Below are positions 18,543-26,107 of a DNA stretch of 64,000 nucleotides, in pieces; within the stretch, counting starts at the first letter, position 1, and every line of letters starts with the position of its first letter. The translations under genes and the position numbers were made by a program. Source of the DNA: CBDBON01 sp965208395 (GTDB lineage Bacteria; Chloroflexota; Dehalococcoidia; Lucifugimonadales; CBDBON01). Below the pieces are notes generated by a model. That model was not told where the DNA came from, did not search any database, and saw only the letters and a program-made list of their open reading frames with translations. The stretch spans positions 1,302,001 through 1,366,000 of the forward strand of contig CBDBON010000003.1 in assembly GCA_965208395.1 (NCBI GenBank). Reading direction: 5' to 3'.

Positions 18543-19813
18543 TTGACCATCGACTCCTACTTAGGAATCGCTCACATAGGCAACCTCCTGTGTCGATGAT
18601 CTGCTCTCAGTCTATATCAGGCGAGGGCGGCACTCAACTAGCGCCCGCGCTCGCCGAGATAGCGTCCATCCTGGACGCCGTCGACGCCTCGGCTCTCATC
18701 AAGCGCCTGCAGACGTACCGCCCGGTCGGGCGGCGCGGCTATCCGCTCATGGCGCTCTGGCGCGCCCACCTTCTCAGCTACGTCCTCAATCTGCCGCACA
18801 CTAACGCGCTCATACGGCGCCTGCACGAATCTCCCCAGCTACGGCAGCTGTGCGGCTTCGACTCCCTTCCGCATCGCAGCACCTTCAACCGCTTCAACGC
18901 CAGGCTGTCGAATCACCGTGATCTGGTCGAGCGATGCTTCGACTCCCTGACTGAGACACTGGCCGCCCAGCTACCCGGCTTCGGCGAGTCGGTCGCGGTC
19001 GACAGCACGGTAGTACCCACATACTCCAATCCCAACCGCAAGCGCATCAGCGACTCCGACGCCTCATGGACGGGCAAGACCTCAGCGAGAGCGAAGGGCG
19101 GCACGGAGTACAGCTTTGGCTATAAGTTCCATGCTCTGGTCTGCGCCCGGTACGGCCTGCCGATTGCAGGATTCACCACGACGGCTTCGCGCCCTGACAC
19201 GCTGTTCCTGACGCCGCTGGTCGACCTGGCGCGCAAGCGCTTCCAATGGTGTAGGCCGAAGCACGTAATCGGCGACCGGGGATACGACTCACAGCCTAAT
19301 TACCAGGACTGCGTCGACCGTGGCGCTGCTCCGATCATAGGCATACGGCGTCCCGGCAAATCCCATCGGAAACTCCAGAAGGGAATCTACAACAACGACG
19401 CTGTCCCGACCTGTATCGGCATGGAGTCTATGGTGCTGGTGCGCGTCGAGCCGAACGGCGGCAGGGTCTATCGCTGCCGCTCCGAGGGGTGTCACCTGAA
19501 GGCTAGGCGCGGCGTCCGCTACTGCCACGACCGGCTGGTCGAGCCGGGGGACCCCGACAATCCCCGGCTCTTCGGACCCGTACCGCGTGACAGCCGTCTG
19601 TGGAAGATGCTCTACGGGCTGCGCCAGAGCGTGGAAAGAGTATTCAAGAGCCTGAAAGAGAGCCGCCGGCTCGCGGCGCACTGCTACAGGGGTTTCCGAC
19701 GGGTAGCGCTTCACGTCGCCATGAGCGCCCTGGCGTTTCAGGCAACCGTGGCCGTCAAAGTCGCCAACGGCCAGATCGACTATCTACGATGGCAGGTCAC
19801 GCCCGTCCCCTAG
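18521..19813 (+). CDS. DDE transposase (IS4/IS1182-like superfamily)
   Basis: A 430-residue transposase. An N-terminal helical domain (YPLMALWRAHLLSYVLNLPHTN, then FDSLPHRSTFNRF) is typical of DUF772-type enzymes. The catalytic triad can be read as Asp in VAVDSTVVPTY (about residue 165), Asp in HVIGDRGYDSQPNY (about 250) and Glu in RQSVERVFKSLKESRRL (about 370). An insertion with four cysteines (CRSEGC, CH) sits between the second Asp and the Glu. The start is uncertain because 18521 lies in a hairpin; ATG 18596 is an alternative. The gene appears intact. Confidence 0.88.
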   Translation: MPGDPPPLDHRLLLRNRSHRQPPVSMICSQSISGEGGTQLAPALAEIASILDAVDASALIKRLQTYRPVGRRGYPLMALWRAHLLSYVLNLPHTNALIRRLHESPQLRQLCGFDSLPHRSTFNRFNARLSNHRDLVERCFDSLTETLAAQLPGFGESVAVDSTVVPTYSNPNRKRISDSDASWTGKTSARAKGGTEYSFGYKFHALVCARYGLPIAGFTTTASRPDTLFLTPLVDLARKRFQWCRPKHVIGDRGYDSQPNYQDCVDRGAAPIIGIRRPGKSHRKLQKGIYNNDAVPTCIGMESMVLVRVEPNGGRVYRCRSEGCHLKARRGVRYCHDRLVEPGDPDNPRLFGPVPRDSRLWKMLYGLRQSVERVFKSLKESRRLAAHCYRGFRRVALHVAMSALAFQATVAVKVANGQIDYLRWQVTPVP

Positions 19814-20083
19814 CTACGGCCGGGGCCTGTACTCCTGAAGGATGCAGTAGATCGCGACGGCGAAGAGCACCGCAGAGAGTACGGACGGCACGGTCGCTGT
19901 CACCCATACCGGAACGTCCGCAACGAGGAACGCGATGGTGAGGATCGCGATGGTGCTGAAGAGTATCGCGAGTATCGGCACTGCTACCCCCCTTGCCCCG
20001 ACGGTGAGGAACCTTCCGACCGTGACATAGAAACTCTGCTCCCCTGTGGTCGGAGACGCCGTCTGTCCGTCGGATTCTACCAT
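19814..20083 (-). CDS. Small two-segment membrane protein, unknown function
   Basis: An 89-residue protein with a short polar N-terminus and two hydrophobic stretches (about residues 30-55 and 58-82) ending in YRPRP. Its stop abuts the transposase stop head-on. It follows a 30-residue single-segment miniprotein and belongs to the minus-strand run of unknown genes in the transposon. The ribosome binding site is weak, so the start is uncertain. Confidence 0.5.
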   Translation of the reverse strand: MVESDGQTASPTTGEQSFYVTVGRFLTVGARGVAVPILAILFSTIAILTIAFLVADVPVWVTATVPSVLSAVLFAVAIYCILQEYRPRP

Positions 20084-20104
20084 GCCGTCCAGCCACGATC
20101 TGAT

Positions 20105-20197
20105 TCACGGGGTCCGGCAGAGCTCTACCAGCAGCAAGACAAAAAAGGCGATTGAGCCGAAGGCCCATATCAATATCGACCACTTGCGATTATCCAT
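20105..20197 (-). CDS. Candidate 30-residue single-pass membrane miniprotein
   Basis: Encodes MDNRKWSILIWAFG and then a hydrophobic stretch ending in LLLVELCRTP: a short charged head followed by one membrane segment. It lies 21 nt before the next small membrane gene on the same strand and 82 nt after the DUF2971 gene. No strong ribosome binding site is visible, so it is supported only by context and composition. Confidence 0.35.
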   Translation of the reverse strand: MDNRKWSILIWAFGSIAFFVLLLVELCRTP

Positions 20198-20279
20198 TGT
20201 CAGATCGGCGTCATCTTCAGGCTCGCAGGCGCACACCCGCTTAACTTGGAGGCACGAGGCGCTGAACGGGTGATGCTAC

Positions 20280-21101
20280 CTATGTAGACGGGCTTGCTGG
20301 CCTTGGTGCTATTTCGTATCCGTACGAATCAGAAGACAGGATAAGTTTGTAGGGGATCTCTGCCCGGTATCGATTGTTCTTCTCTGCCAAACGACGTTTG
20401 ACTAGATTCACCCGCTCATCCAGGGTTCTTTCAGTGTAGTACACAGTTACGACTGCTTCGTTTGGTATCTGAACCAGATTGATTGGTTGGCAGTGTCGGT
20501 CCGTTTCCCCTGTACCGATGGTCCTGTTCAATGCGACTATGAGGCGCCATTCGTTTTCGTAGGACCAGTGTCGACTCTTTGCAGAAAGGAGCTTAGGAAG
20601 ATTGGACTCTGGTGAAGCTAGGACGATTGGCCCCGCAATCGGGGGGAGCCGGTCACCATATCTGACCATGCTTAGGCATCCCTCTGGAGCAGCTAGGTCG
20701 TTGAGTGCCGATGCATCGTACCCGATTACGAAACCAGAGCCGTCGGTTGTGTAGTGTGACCACATCACTGGATGATAAGGATCAGTCGTAAACGAGACGA
20801 TACCAAATCTTGTCGAAACCTGCTCTGCGAACAATTGCCGCGTAAACAGACTGCCATGTTGTCGCCTTGCGTTGTATACGTCTTTTTCAGTGACTCGCTT
20901 GTTTGGGTTGATTCCTGTCAGCACCTTTGCCAATTCTCGGTTCTCTTCAGCGTCGTCCGAAAAGACGTAGATGGGCGCAACCGCACATTCGAACGGGTCA
21001 TTGAGTGACGCAGGCTGAGTAGCACGGAGTGTACCGTCGCCTACCTCGGGTATGCAGGTGAGAACTCTGTTTGAGGGGACATATTTGTAAAGAATGTCCA
21101 T
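20280..21101 (-). CDS. DUF2971 domain protein
   Basis: A 273-residue protein with the opening DILYKYVPSNR, then LRATQPASLNDPFEC (the family's signature NDPFE), GIVSFTTDPYHPVMWSHYT and GFVIGYD, and later YENEWRLI. These are the conserved blocks of DUF2971, a widespread family of unknown function found mostly in accessory DNA. Codon use is clearly less GC-rich than that of the chromosomal neighbours, pointing to transfer. It is 36 bp from the 79-residue gene upstream and probably in one transcript with it. Confidence 0.8.
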   Translation of the reverse strand: MDILYKYVPSNRVLTCIPEVGDGTLRATQPASLNDPFECAVAPIYVFSDDAEENRELAKVLTGINPNKRVTEKDVYNARRQHGSLFTRQLFAEQVSTRFGIVSFTTDPYHPVMWSHYTTDGSGFVIGYDASALNDLAAPEGCLSMVRYGDRLPPIAGPIVLASPESNLPKLLSAKSRHWSYENEWRLIVALNRTIGTGETDRHCQPINLVQIPNEAVVTVYYTERTLDERVNLVKRRLAEKNNRYRAEIPYKLILSSDSYGYEIAPRPASPST

Positions 21102-21137
21102 GAGACTCTACGATACTCTGATTGGGACGTTGGAACG

Positions 21138-21377
21138 TCAGCCTATCTCTCGGAAATCTTCAGGCTGGAACGGCATAGGCCCTCCGACCGCAGCGACGCC
21201 GCCCGAAGACTTCGGCGCTTCGACCGGGACTATGCTGACCGGATTCACAAAGACGGCCACAACCTGACGTCCACTGACAAGGGTATACTTGTTCCCGTCC
21301 CGCTCCAGACCGTCGGCCTCGATCACCCGCGTTCTCAACTCTCGCTCCGCATCGTAGTACGTTACCTCGTACTGCAT
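21138..21377 (-). CDS. Small hypothetical protein (79 residues)
   Basis: Starts MQYEVTYYDAERELRTR behind a strong AAAGGAG site. It is predicted to be mainly beta-strand (alternating polar/hydrophobic residues, with VVAVFVNPVSIVPV) and has a flexible Gly/Pro-rich tail. It lies 15 bp after the 139-residue membrane protein gene and belongs to the same run. No family was recognised. Confidence 0.65.
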   Translation of the reverse strand: MQYEVTYYDAERELRTRVIEADGLERDGNKYTLVSGRQVVAVFVNPVSIVPVEAPKSSGGVAAVGGPMPFQPEDFREIG

Positions 21378-21392
21378 CGGACACTCCTTTCC

Positions 21393-21812
21393 CTAGCCGT
21401 TCCGTATCTCGCTCGCCACAGCTTTGACAGTCGCGGCGCTGAACAGCAACATCACCATCAGTATCACGCCGGCCATTGTCGCCACGCCAAGCCCCAGGAG
21501 AAGGCCGTTGCCTGATACGTCGCCGACGAAACCCACCAATATGAGAAGGGCCAGCGGCCAAGTCCAGCGCGGCCACAGATGTCTCGCCAGCGGCGGCGCC
21601 CACGACCGCAGCGGCTTCAACCGCCGGTCTGCCCACAACGCAGCACCTTTGTGGTAGCGGTCTGAGTTGGCTTCATCAACAAATGCGAAGCCAAGGGCGA
21701 AGAGCCGGGCGAGCACCAGAGGCACCAGAAACCACGGTTCGGCCAGATGAACCCACTGACCGAGGAACTGCCACGCACCGACGACACGGTAGACGTACAA
21801 AGACTCCAACAC
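21393..21812 (-). CDS. Hypothetical membrane protein (139 residues)
   Basis: Starts with GTG directly after AAAGGAGGCCC. It has an amphipathic N-terminal stretch, a hydrophobic segment around residues 28-45, a basic loop (RRLKPLRSW), then two hydrophobic segments at about 86-128 and a short cytoplasmic tail. It is first in the minus-strand run 21812-19814. No family was recognised. Confidence 0.65.
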   Translation of the reverse strand: MLESLYVYRVVGAWQFLGQWVHLAEPWFLVPLVLARLFALGFAFVDEANSDRYHKGAALWADRRLKPLRSWAPPLARHLWPRWTWPLALLILVGFVGDVSGNGLLLGLGVATMAGVILMVMLLFSAATVKAVASEIRNG

Positions 21813-21910
21813 GGGCCTCCTTTGTCTCTCAGTCGACGCAGGAGCCCCTTGACGGAGCCTAATGGGGCAGGTATCTTGAAGATCATCTAGGTCTTCGACA
21901 CCTGCGTCGA

Positions 21911-21943
21911 CTAAGAGCCCGCCCTTCTCCGGCGGGTTTCTTA
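21911..21943. terminator. Bidirectional terminator hairpin
   Basis: CCCGCC (21918-21923) and GGCGGG (21931-21936) with a 7-nt loop, extended by CTAAGA upstream and TTCTTAG downstream, form a long stem with T-rich sequence on the 3' side of either strand. It lies in the 610-bp space 21813-22422 between the two divergent halves of the element. Confidence 0.6.
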
Positions 21944-22015
21944 GTTACAGACAAGGTACGAGGGCTCGGTCTGCGTGTCAAGATCGTAGCCCCGAATCCC
22001 CCAGCGAATCTCCCG

Positions 22016-22044
22016 TTGACAACCCTACTGTCACGCTGTACGTT
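22016..22044 (+). promoter_or_regulatory. Candidate promoter before small ORF and zinc-ribbon gene
   Basis: Perfect TTGACA (22016-22021), 17-bp spacer, then TACGTT (22039-22044). It would start transcription about 80 nt before the 35-residue ORF at 22131. Confidence 0.45.
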
Positions 22045-22130
22045 ACCCGTGCCAAACGACCGGTAATCCCATCCGGGAGACTCCCGCCGCTTACACAACC
22101 TAGCGGCGACCGTACCGAAAGGAGTCGGAC

Positions 22131-22238
22131 ATGAGTCGCGCGTTTACGCGCCCCCGAGTGGTCCCGTATGGGATGAAGAGCCGCGTCGTTTGGCAAAATC
22201 GCGCATCTTCTGTTCACCACGAGGGGGCTTGCTTATGA
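22131..22238 (+). CDS. Candidate 35-residue basic peptide
   Basis: The ATG follows GAAAGGAGTCGGAC, a near-ideal ribosome binding site, downstream of a consensus-like promoter. The peptide starts MSRAFTRPRVVPYGMKSRVV and is rich in Arg and Lys. It may be a leader peptide or a small nucleic-acid-binding protein; no homologue is known to me. The stretch 22239-22422 that follows holds several GGGGAC/GTCCC-type short inverted motifs but no clear gene. Confidence 0.4.
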   Translation: MSRAFTRPRVVPYGMKSRVVWQNRASSVHHEGACL

Positions 22239-22422
22239 GATAGCTTCGCCTGAAATGTGAAGGGGACTCCCGTCGTAGCGTGACAGGAATCCCCCTGCGG
22301 GAAGGACCCGCTTGGACGGGAACTCCCCACGGGCCACTAGGCCCGGCGTCAATTGTGTGTCGGTTCTACCTGTGGGTCAAGGCTCCCATCCATGCGGAAG
22401 TCATGGAGAGGGAGTTCTTGTT

Positions 22423-22812
22423 GTGTCCACTAACCTGACCTGCCCGAAGTGCTCGCGGATTCATCCATTGAGCGCCGACATATGCGACTGCGGCTACGTT
22501 CTAAGACAACAAGGCCGTTCAACCTGCCCGTCCTGTTCCCGTCCACAAACACCCGACGCCGGAATCTGCTCGTCGTGTGGGCACATACTCACGGACAGCG
22601 AACCCGGCGGCTCGGAGCTGCTCGGCATCATCCAGCGCAACCCCTGGAAGGTCATCATCGGTGCCTTCCTCATCGGCATACCGCTCCGACTGGTCGGGAT
22701 GATCGAGCCGAGCACTACCGCCAACGTGCTCCGACTGATAGCCGACGCGATCTTCGTCGGCGCCGTCGTCGCGGCCATCGTCGGCTACGTGCTGCGCAGC
22801 CGGGCGCAGTGA
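22423..22812 (+). CDS. Zinc-ribbon membrane protein
   Basis: A 129-residue protein starting with GTG behind GAGAGGGAG. Two zinc ribbons are visible: CPKC with CDCGY about 15 residues later, and CPSC with CSSCGH. Two hydrophobic segments follow (about residues 72-95 and 103-123), ending in a basic tail, so the ribbons likely sit in the cytoplasm. It is followed 19 bp later by a membrane J-domain protein, and the two are probably expressed together. The function is unknown. Confidence 0.7.
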   Translation: MSTNLTCPKCSRIHPLSADICDCGYVLRQQGRSTCPSCSRPQTPDAGICSSCGHILTDSEPGGSELLGIIQRNPWKVIIGAFLIGIPLRLVGMIEPSTTANVLRLIADAIFVGAVVAAIVGYVLRSRAQ

Positions 22813-22831
22813 GCCAGCCCAGGGGGATTGA

Positions 22832-23386
22832 ATGGTAATCCCGATATTGATTCCGCTCGGGCTGGTGTTCTGGCTAGTGGAGCACACGTTGAAGCTCATC
22901 TTCTGGATCCTTCGGATGCTGTGGGCCATTAGCTTCGGACTCGTGTTCCGTTCGGTCGAGACATCCAGCGAGAAAAAGCGCCGCCGACATTACGCCGACG
23001 ACGAAAGACGCCGCGCGGCGTGGCGGGAAACCCAGGCCAGACGGTACGGTCAGAAGGAAGCTCACACATGGAATGAAGAGGACGACCGCCGCTATCGAGC
23101 CTGGGAGCAGCGAAAGGAACAGCGGCGTCAACAGCGCCAACGCCAGGAGCAACAACGCTCATACTACGGAAGCCGCGACCGTGAGCGAGCCAGACAGCAT
23201 CACAAGGATCGGGATAAGGCAGCTGCATACCGGACCCTTGAAATCTCATACGGCTCCAGCGCTAGGGAGATAACCCGCGCCTGGCGCAAACTCGCGTTCA
23301 AGTATCACCCCGACCGGAATCCTGACGGCGCTGCCCGAATGAAAGCGATAAACAAGGCGCGAGACCTGCTGTTGGGAAAGCGGTAG
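22832..23386 (+). CDS. Membrane-anchored J-domain (DnaJ-like) protein
   Basis: A 184-residue protein with a hydrophobic N-terminal anchor (about residues 1-40), a very charged Arg/Glu/Gln-rich middle likely to form a coiled coil (about 45-125), and a C-terminal J domain. The J domain has AYRTLEISYGSSAREITRAW and the essential HPD motif in KYHPDRNPDG. J domains stimulate Hsp70 ATPase activity, so this protein could recruit DnaK to the membrane. It ends 20 bp inside the right end of the transposon, so it is likely cargo. Confidence 0.85.
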   Translation: MVIPILIPLGLVFWLVEHTLKLIFWILRMLWAISFGLVFRSVETSSEKKRRRHYADDERRRAAWRETQARRYGQKEAHTWNEEDDRRYRAWEQRKEQRRQQRQRQEQQRSYYGSRDRERARQHHKDRDKAAAYRTLEISYGSSAREITRAWRKLAFKYHPDRNPDGAARMKAINKARDLLLGKR

Positions 23387-23406
23387 CAGCCCGGAAGACG
23401 GCTGTC

Positions 23407-23426
23407 AGGAGTTCTGCACCTGCCTC
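23407..23426 (-). repeat. Right terminal inverted repeat of the 5-kb element
   Basis: On the minus strand reads GAGGCAGGTGCAGAACTCCT, the partner of 18372-18391. CTTCTT follows directly at 23427-23432, the same six bases that precede the left end. Confidence 0.7.
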
Positions 23427-23432
23427 CTTCTT
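23427..23432. repeat. Right 6-bp target-site duplication CTTCTT
   Basis: Matches the six bases abutting the left end of the element (18366-18371). Longer or shorter lengths do not match when aligned to the inverted-repeat ends. Confidence 0.6.
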
Positions 23433-23441
23433 GAAAATACC

Positions 23442-23470
23442 TTGCGCCCTCCATGGTGCTGGGATAGAAT
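23442..23470 (+). promoter_or_regulatory. Promoter of the DUF1800-DUF1501-NHL operon
   Basis: TTGCGC (23442-23447) and TAGAAT (23465-23470) with a 17-bp spacer, 75 bp before the DUF1800 start and only about 15 bp outside the right end of the transposon. Confidence 0.6.
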
Positions 23471-23545
23471 GCCCGAAATTCCAGCCCTTCACTGCCTGCT
23501 ACCGCACGGCATCGCCCTGCAAGCCGCGGCACCTGGAGAAGAGCA

Positions 23546-24937
23546 GTGACAGACGGAAACCTCGCCCTCACCGCTCACCTGCTGCGTCGCGCCGGTTTCG
23601 GCGCGGGACGCCAGGAGTTGGAGCGGTATGCCGCGATGGGCTACGAGGAGGTCGTCGAGGACCTTCTTCACCTCGAGCGCCACTCCGACGAGTTCACTGA
23701 CCTTCTAGACCGGTACTACGAGGGCGAGGGTGTGCCCAGCGCCGCCGCCAAGTGGATATACAGGATGGTGAACACGAGGCGGCCCCTCCAGGAGAAGATT
23801 GCCCTCTTCTGGCATCACGTCTTCGCCACGGGCTGGGCCAAGTCAGAGCACGGTCCCGCCTCCTTCGGCCAGATCGACACCTTCCGCCGTATCGGCATGT
23901 CCGACGTACGCACCATACTCATCGAGCTGTCGAGAGACCCGGCCATGATCTTCTGGCTGGACAACAACGAGAACCACAAAACCGAGATCAACGAGAACTA
24001 TGGACGGGAGCTCTTGGAGCTCTTCTCGATGGGCGTGGGCAACTACAACGAGGACGATATCAAGAACGCGGCCCGCGCATTCACCGGCTGGACGTTCTCT
24101 CAGCCCATCCCCCTCTACCCGTTCGGCCACTATCCCACGCGGTTTGTCTACCGAGAGGATGACCACGACGACTCGGAGAAGAGCTTCCTCGGCGAGACGG
24201 GCCATTTCAACGGGGAAGACATCGTCGACATCATCGCCAGGCAGCCAGCGACGGCGCGGTTCCTCTGTCGCCACCTGTACAACTTCTTCGTAGCCGACGA
24301 GCCACAGGTGCCGGCATGGGAGCAGGTGCCGCCCCGAGACCCCTCCGCCATAGAGTTGCTCATGCGGGTCTACATGGAGTCGAACGGCGACATGCGCGCC
24401 ATCCTGCGCGCCCTGTTCAACTCCGATTTCTTCAAGACATCACAGTCGAAGAAGGTGAAAAGTCCCACCGAGCTGGTCGCCGGCGTCATCAAACTGGTTG
24501 GGACGCACAGGTTCCCTCGGCCTGGAATGCTCGACTACGCCGGGGCCGTCACCCTTATGGGACAGTCCCTCTTCGACCCTCCCACAGTAGAAGGCTGGCA
24601 CACAGGCAAGGAGTGGATCGACGGCGGGACGCTGAACGAGCGCGTCAACTTCGCGGTGAACGAGGTTTCCGACGCGACGAAGCCGGGGATCCGCTTCATC
24701 ATTGACAGGATTGAGTCCACAGGCGAGCCGCTTCCTCCAGACGATTTCGTCTCGCAGTGCCTGGATCTCGCCGGCCCCGTCGACGTGGGAGAGGAGACCA
24801 GGAAAGGGCTCCTGCGCTACGCCAACGCAGGAGGAACTCTGGACTTCGCGTCGGAAGCGCAGCCCGGCGACGGCGAGTCGCGGGTCGTTCGCATGATTCA
24901 ACTTATCGTCGCATCGCGGGACTACCAGTTCGCATAG
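23546..24937 (+). CDS. DUF1800 family protein
   Basis: A 463-residue protein starting with GTG behind CTGGAGAAG. It has family hallmarks: an N-terminal HLLRRAGFGAGR, the LQEKIALFWHHVFATG block near residue 87, INENYGRELLELFSMGVGNY near 150, and AARAFTGWTF near 175. The family is of unknown function and is almost always paired with DUF1501; in several phyla both are thought to act in secretion or extracellular polymer metabolism. No signal peptide is seen. It is 23 bp upstream of the DUF1501 gene. Confidence 0.9.
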   Translation: MTDGNLALTAHLLRRAGFGAGRQELERYAAMGYEEVVEDLLHLERHSDEFTDLLDRYYEGEGVPSAAAKWIYRMVNTRRPLQEKIALFWHHVFATGWAKSEHGPASFGQIDTFRRIGMSDVRTILIELSRDPAMIFWLDNNENHKTEINENYGRELLELFSMGVGNYNEDDIKNAARAFTGWTFSQPIPLYPFGHYPTRFVYREDDHDDSEKSFLGETGHFNGEDIVDIIARQPATARFLCRHLYNFFVADEPQVPAWEQVPPRDPSAIELLMRVYMESNGDMRAILRALFNSDFFKTSQSKKVKSPTELVAGVIKLVGTHRFPRPGMLDYAGAVTLMGQSLFDPPTVEGWHTGKEWIDGGTLNERVNFAVNEVSDATKPGIRFIIDRIESTGEPLPPDDFVSQCLDLAGPVDVGEETRKGLLRYANAGGTLDFASEAQPGDGESRVVRMIQLIVASRDYQFA

Positions 24938-24960
24938 CACGGCGAGGAGTGTCAGCTGCC

Positions 24961-26100
24961 ATGGCCAAGAACGGAAATGGGACCCCTTCGGTGATGGTCG
25001 TCGTCCAGCTCTCAGGCGGCAACGACTTCATGAACACGGTGATACCCTTCGACAACCCGGTCTACCATGACTCCCGTCCGACCGTGTCGATCCAGGCCGA
25101 CGACGTGCTACCGCTCAACGACACCCTGGGATGGCATCCCAGCATGGGGCCGATGAAGGAGATGTACGACGCGGGTAAGGTCGCGGTGGTACAGGGGATA
25201 GGATACGAGAACTCGAGCCGCTCCCACTTCCGCGCCATGGACATCATGCACACATGCACTCCGGAGAGCGTGGGGACGGAGGGTTGGGTGGCCAGAGCCG
25301 TGCGCGAGATGGACCCGGAGAAGGAGAATGTCCTGACCTGCGTCAACTTCGGCCGCGGCCTTCCCCGCGCGATGGCCGCCCCCGGCGTGCCGGTCGCCTC
25401 GGTAGGCGATCTCGAGAGCTACGGCCTGATGACCGGGATCGGCGATCAGCGGGAGCGGGACGAGGCGCTCGACATCTTCAAGCAGATGTACGCTCCTGCC
25501 ATAGGCTCCGGCCCGGTCATGGACTACCTCTCACAGACGGGGCTGGACGTCCTGAAGGGCGCGGACCAGCTCAGGCTCGCTCCCGAGAGGTACGAGTCGA
25601 ATGTCGAGTACGCCGAAAATCCCATCGCGAGAAGCCTGAGAGACGCTGCGAAGGTGCATCTGGCCGGACTGGGGACGCGGGTCCTCTACGCCAACCACGG
25701 GGGATACGACGTCCACGCGAACGAGAATCCGACTCAGCCGAAGCTGCTGGGAGAGCTGTCGGCGGCCATCATGGACTTCTTCCAGGACCTGAGAGACCAC
25801 GACGCCGCAGACGAGGTCGCGATGCTCGTCTTCACCGAGTTCGGACGCCGCATCAAGGACAACGGCAGCGGCACCGACCACGGCTCGGGAGGGGGCGCCT
25901 TCATCATCGGCGAGCGCGTCAACGGCGGCCTCTACGCCGAGTATCCGCCCCTCGCCCCCGACCACTGGCTCAACGGCGAGGACATGAGACATACGATCGA
26001 CTTCCGCGGCATCTACGGCACCATGCTGGAGCAGTGGATGGGCCTCGACCCCGCCCCGATCGTGGGCGGAGTCTTCGAGCAGGTCCATCCCTTCAGGTAG
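24961..26100 (+). CDS. DUF1501 family protein
   Basis: A 379-residue protein with an ATG preceded by GAGGAG. The alkaline-phosphatase-like DUF1501 fold is marked by VQLSGGNDFMNTVIPF at the start, GYENSSRSHFRAMDIMHT near residue 85, NHGGYDVHANE near 245 and FTEFGRR with DHGSGG near 300. DUF1501 proteins usually carry a twin-arginine signal; this one starts directly with the catalytic fold, as does its DUF1800 partner, which suggests a cytoplasmic pair. The longer open frame to 24757 overlaps DUF1800 and is rejected. Confidence 0.9.
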   Translation: MAKNGNGTPSVMVVVQLSGGNDFMNTVIPFDNPVYHDSRPTVSIQADDVLPLNDTLGWHPSMGPMKEMYDAGKVAVVQGIGYENSSRSHFRAMDIMHTCTPESVGTEGWVARAVREMDPEKENVLTCVNFGRGLPRAMAAPGVPVASVGDLESYGLMTGIGDQRERDEALDIFKQMYAPAIGSGPVMDYLSQTGLDVLKGADQLRLAPERYESNVEYAENPIARSLRDAAKVHLAGLGTRVLYANHGGYDVHANENPTQPKLLGELSAAIMDFFQDLRDHDAADEVAMLVFTEFGRRIKDNGSGTDHGSGGGAFIIGERVNGGLYAEYPPLAPDHWLNGEDMRHTIDFRGIYGTMLEQWMGLDPAPIVGGVFEQVHPFR

Positions 26101-26107
26101 CGCGAAG

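Larger units (their letters stand above)
18372..23426. mobile_element. Putative 5,055-bp transposon with passenger genes
   Basis: Bounded by 20-bp inverted repeats (19/20 identical) and a 6-bp direct duplication CTTCTT. It carries a DDE transposase at the left end, a minus-strand run of five genes of unknown function (21812 down to 19814), a small ORF, and plus-strand zinc-ribbon and J-domain membrane proteins. Flanks are ordinary chromosomal genes (ribF; DUF1800 operon). I see no second transposase and no separate ends closer to the transposase, which suggests a unit transposon carrying cargo rather than an IS. The family is uncertain. Confidence 0.6.
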
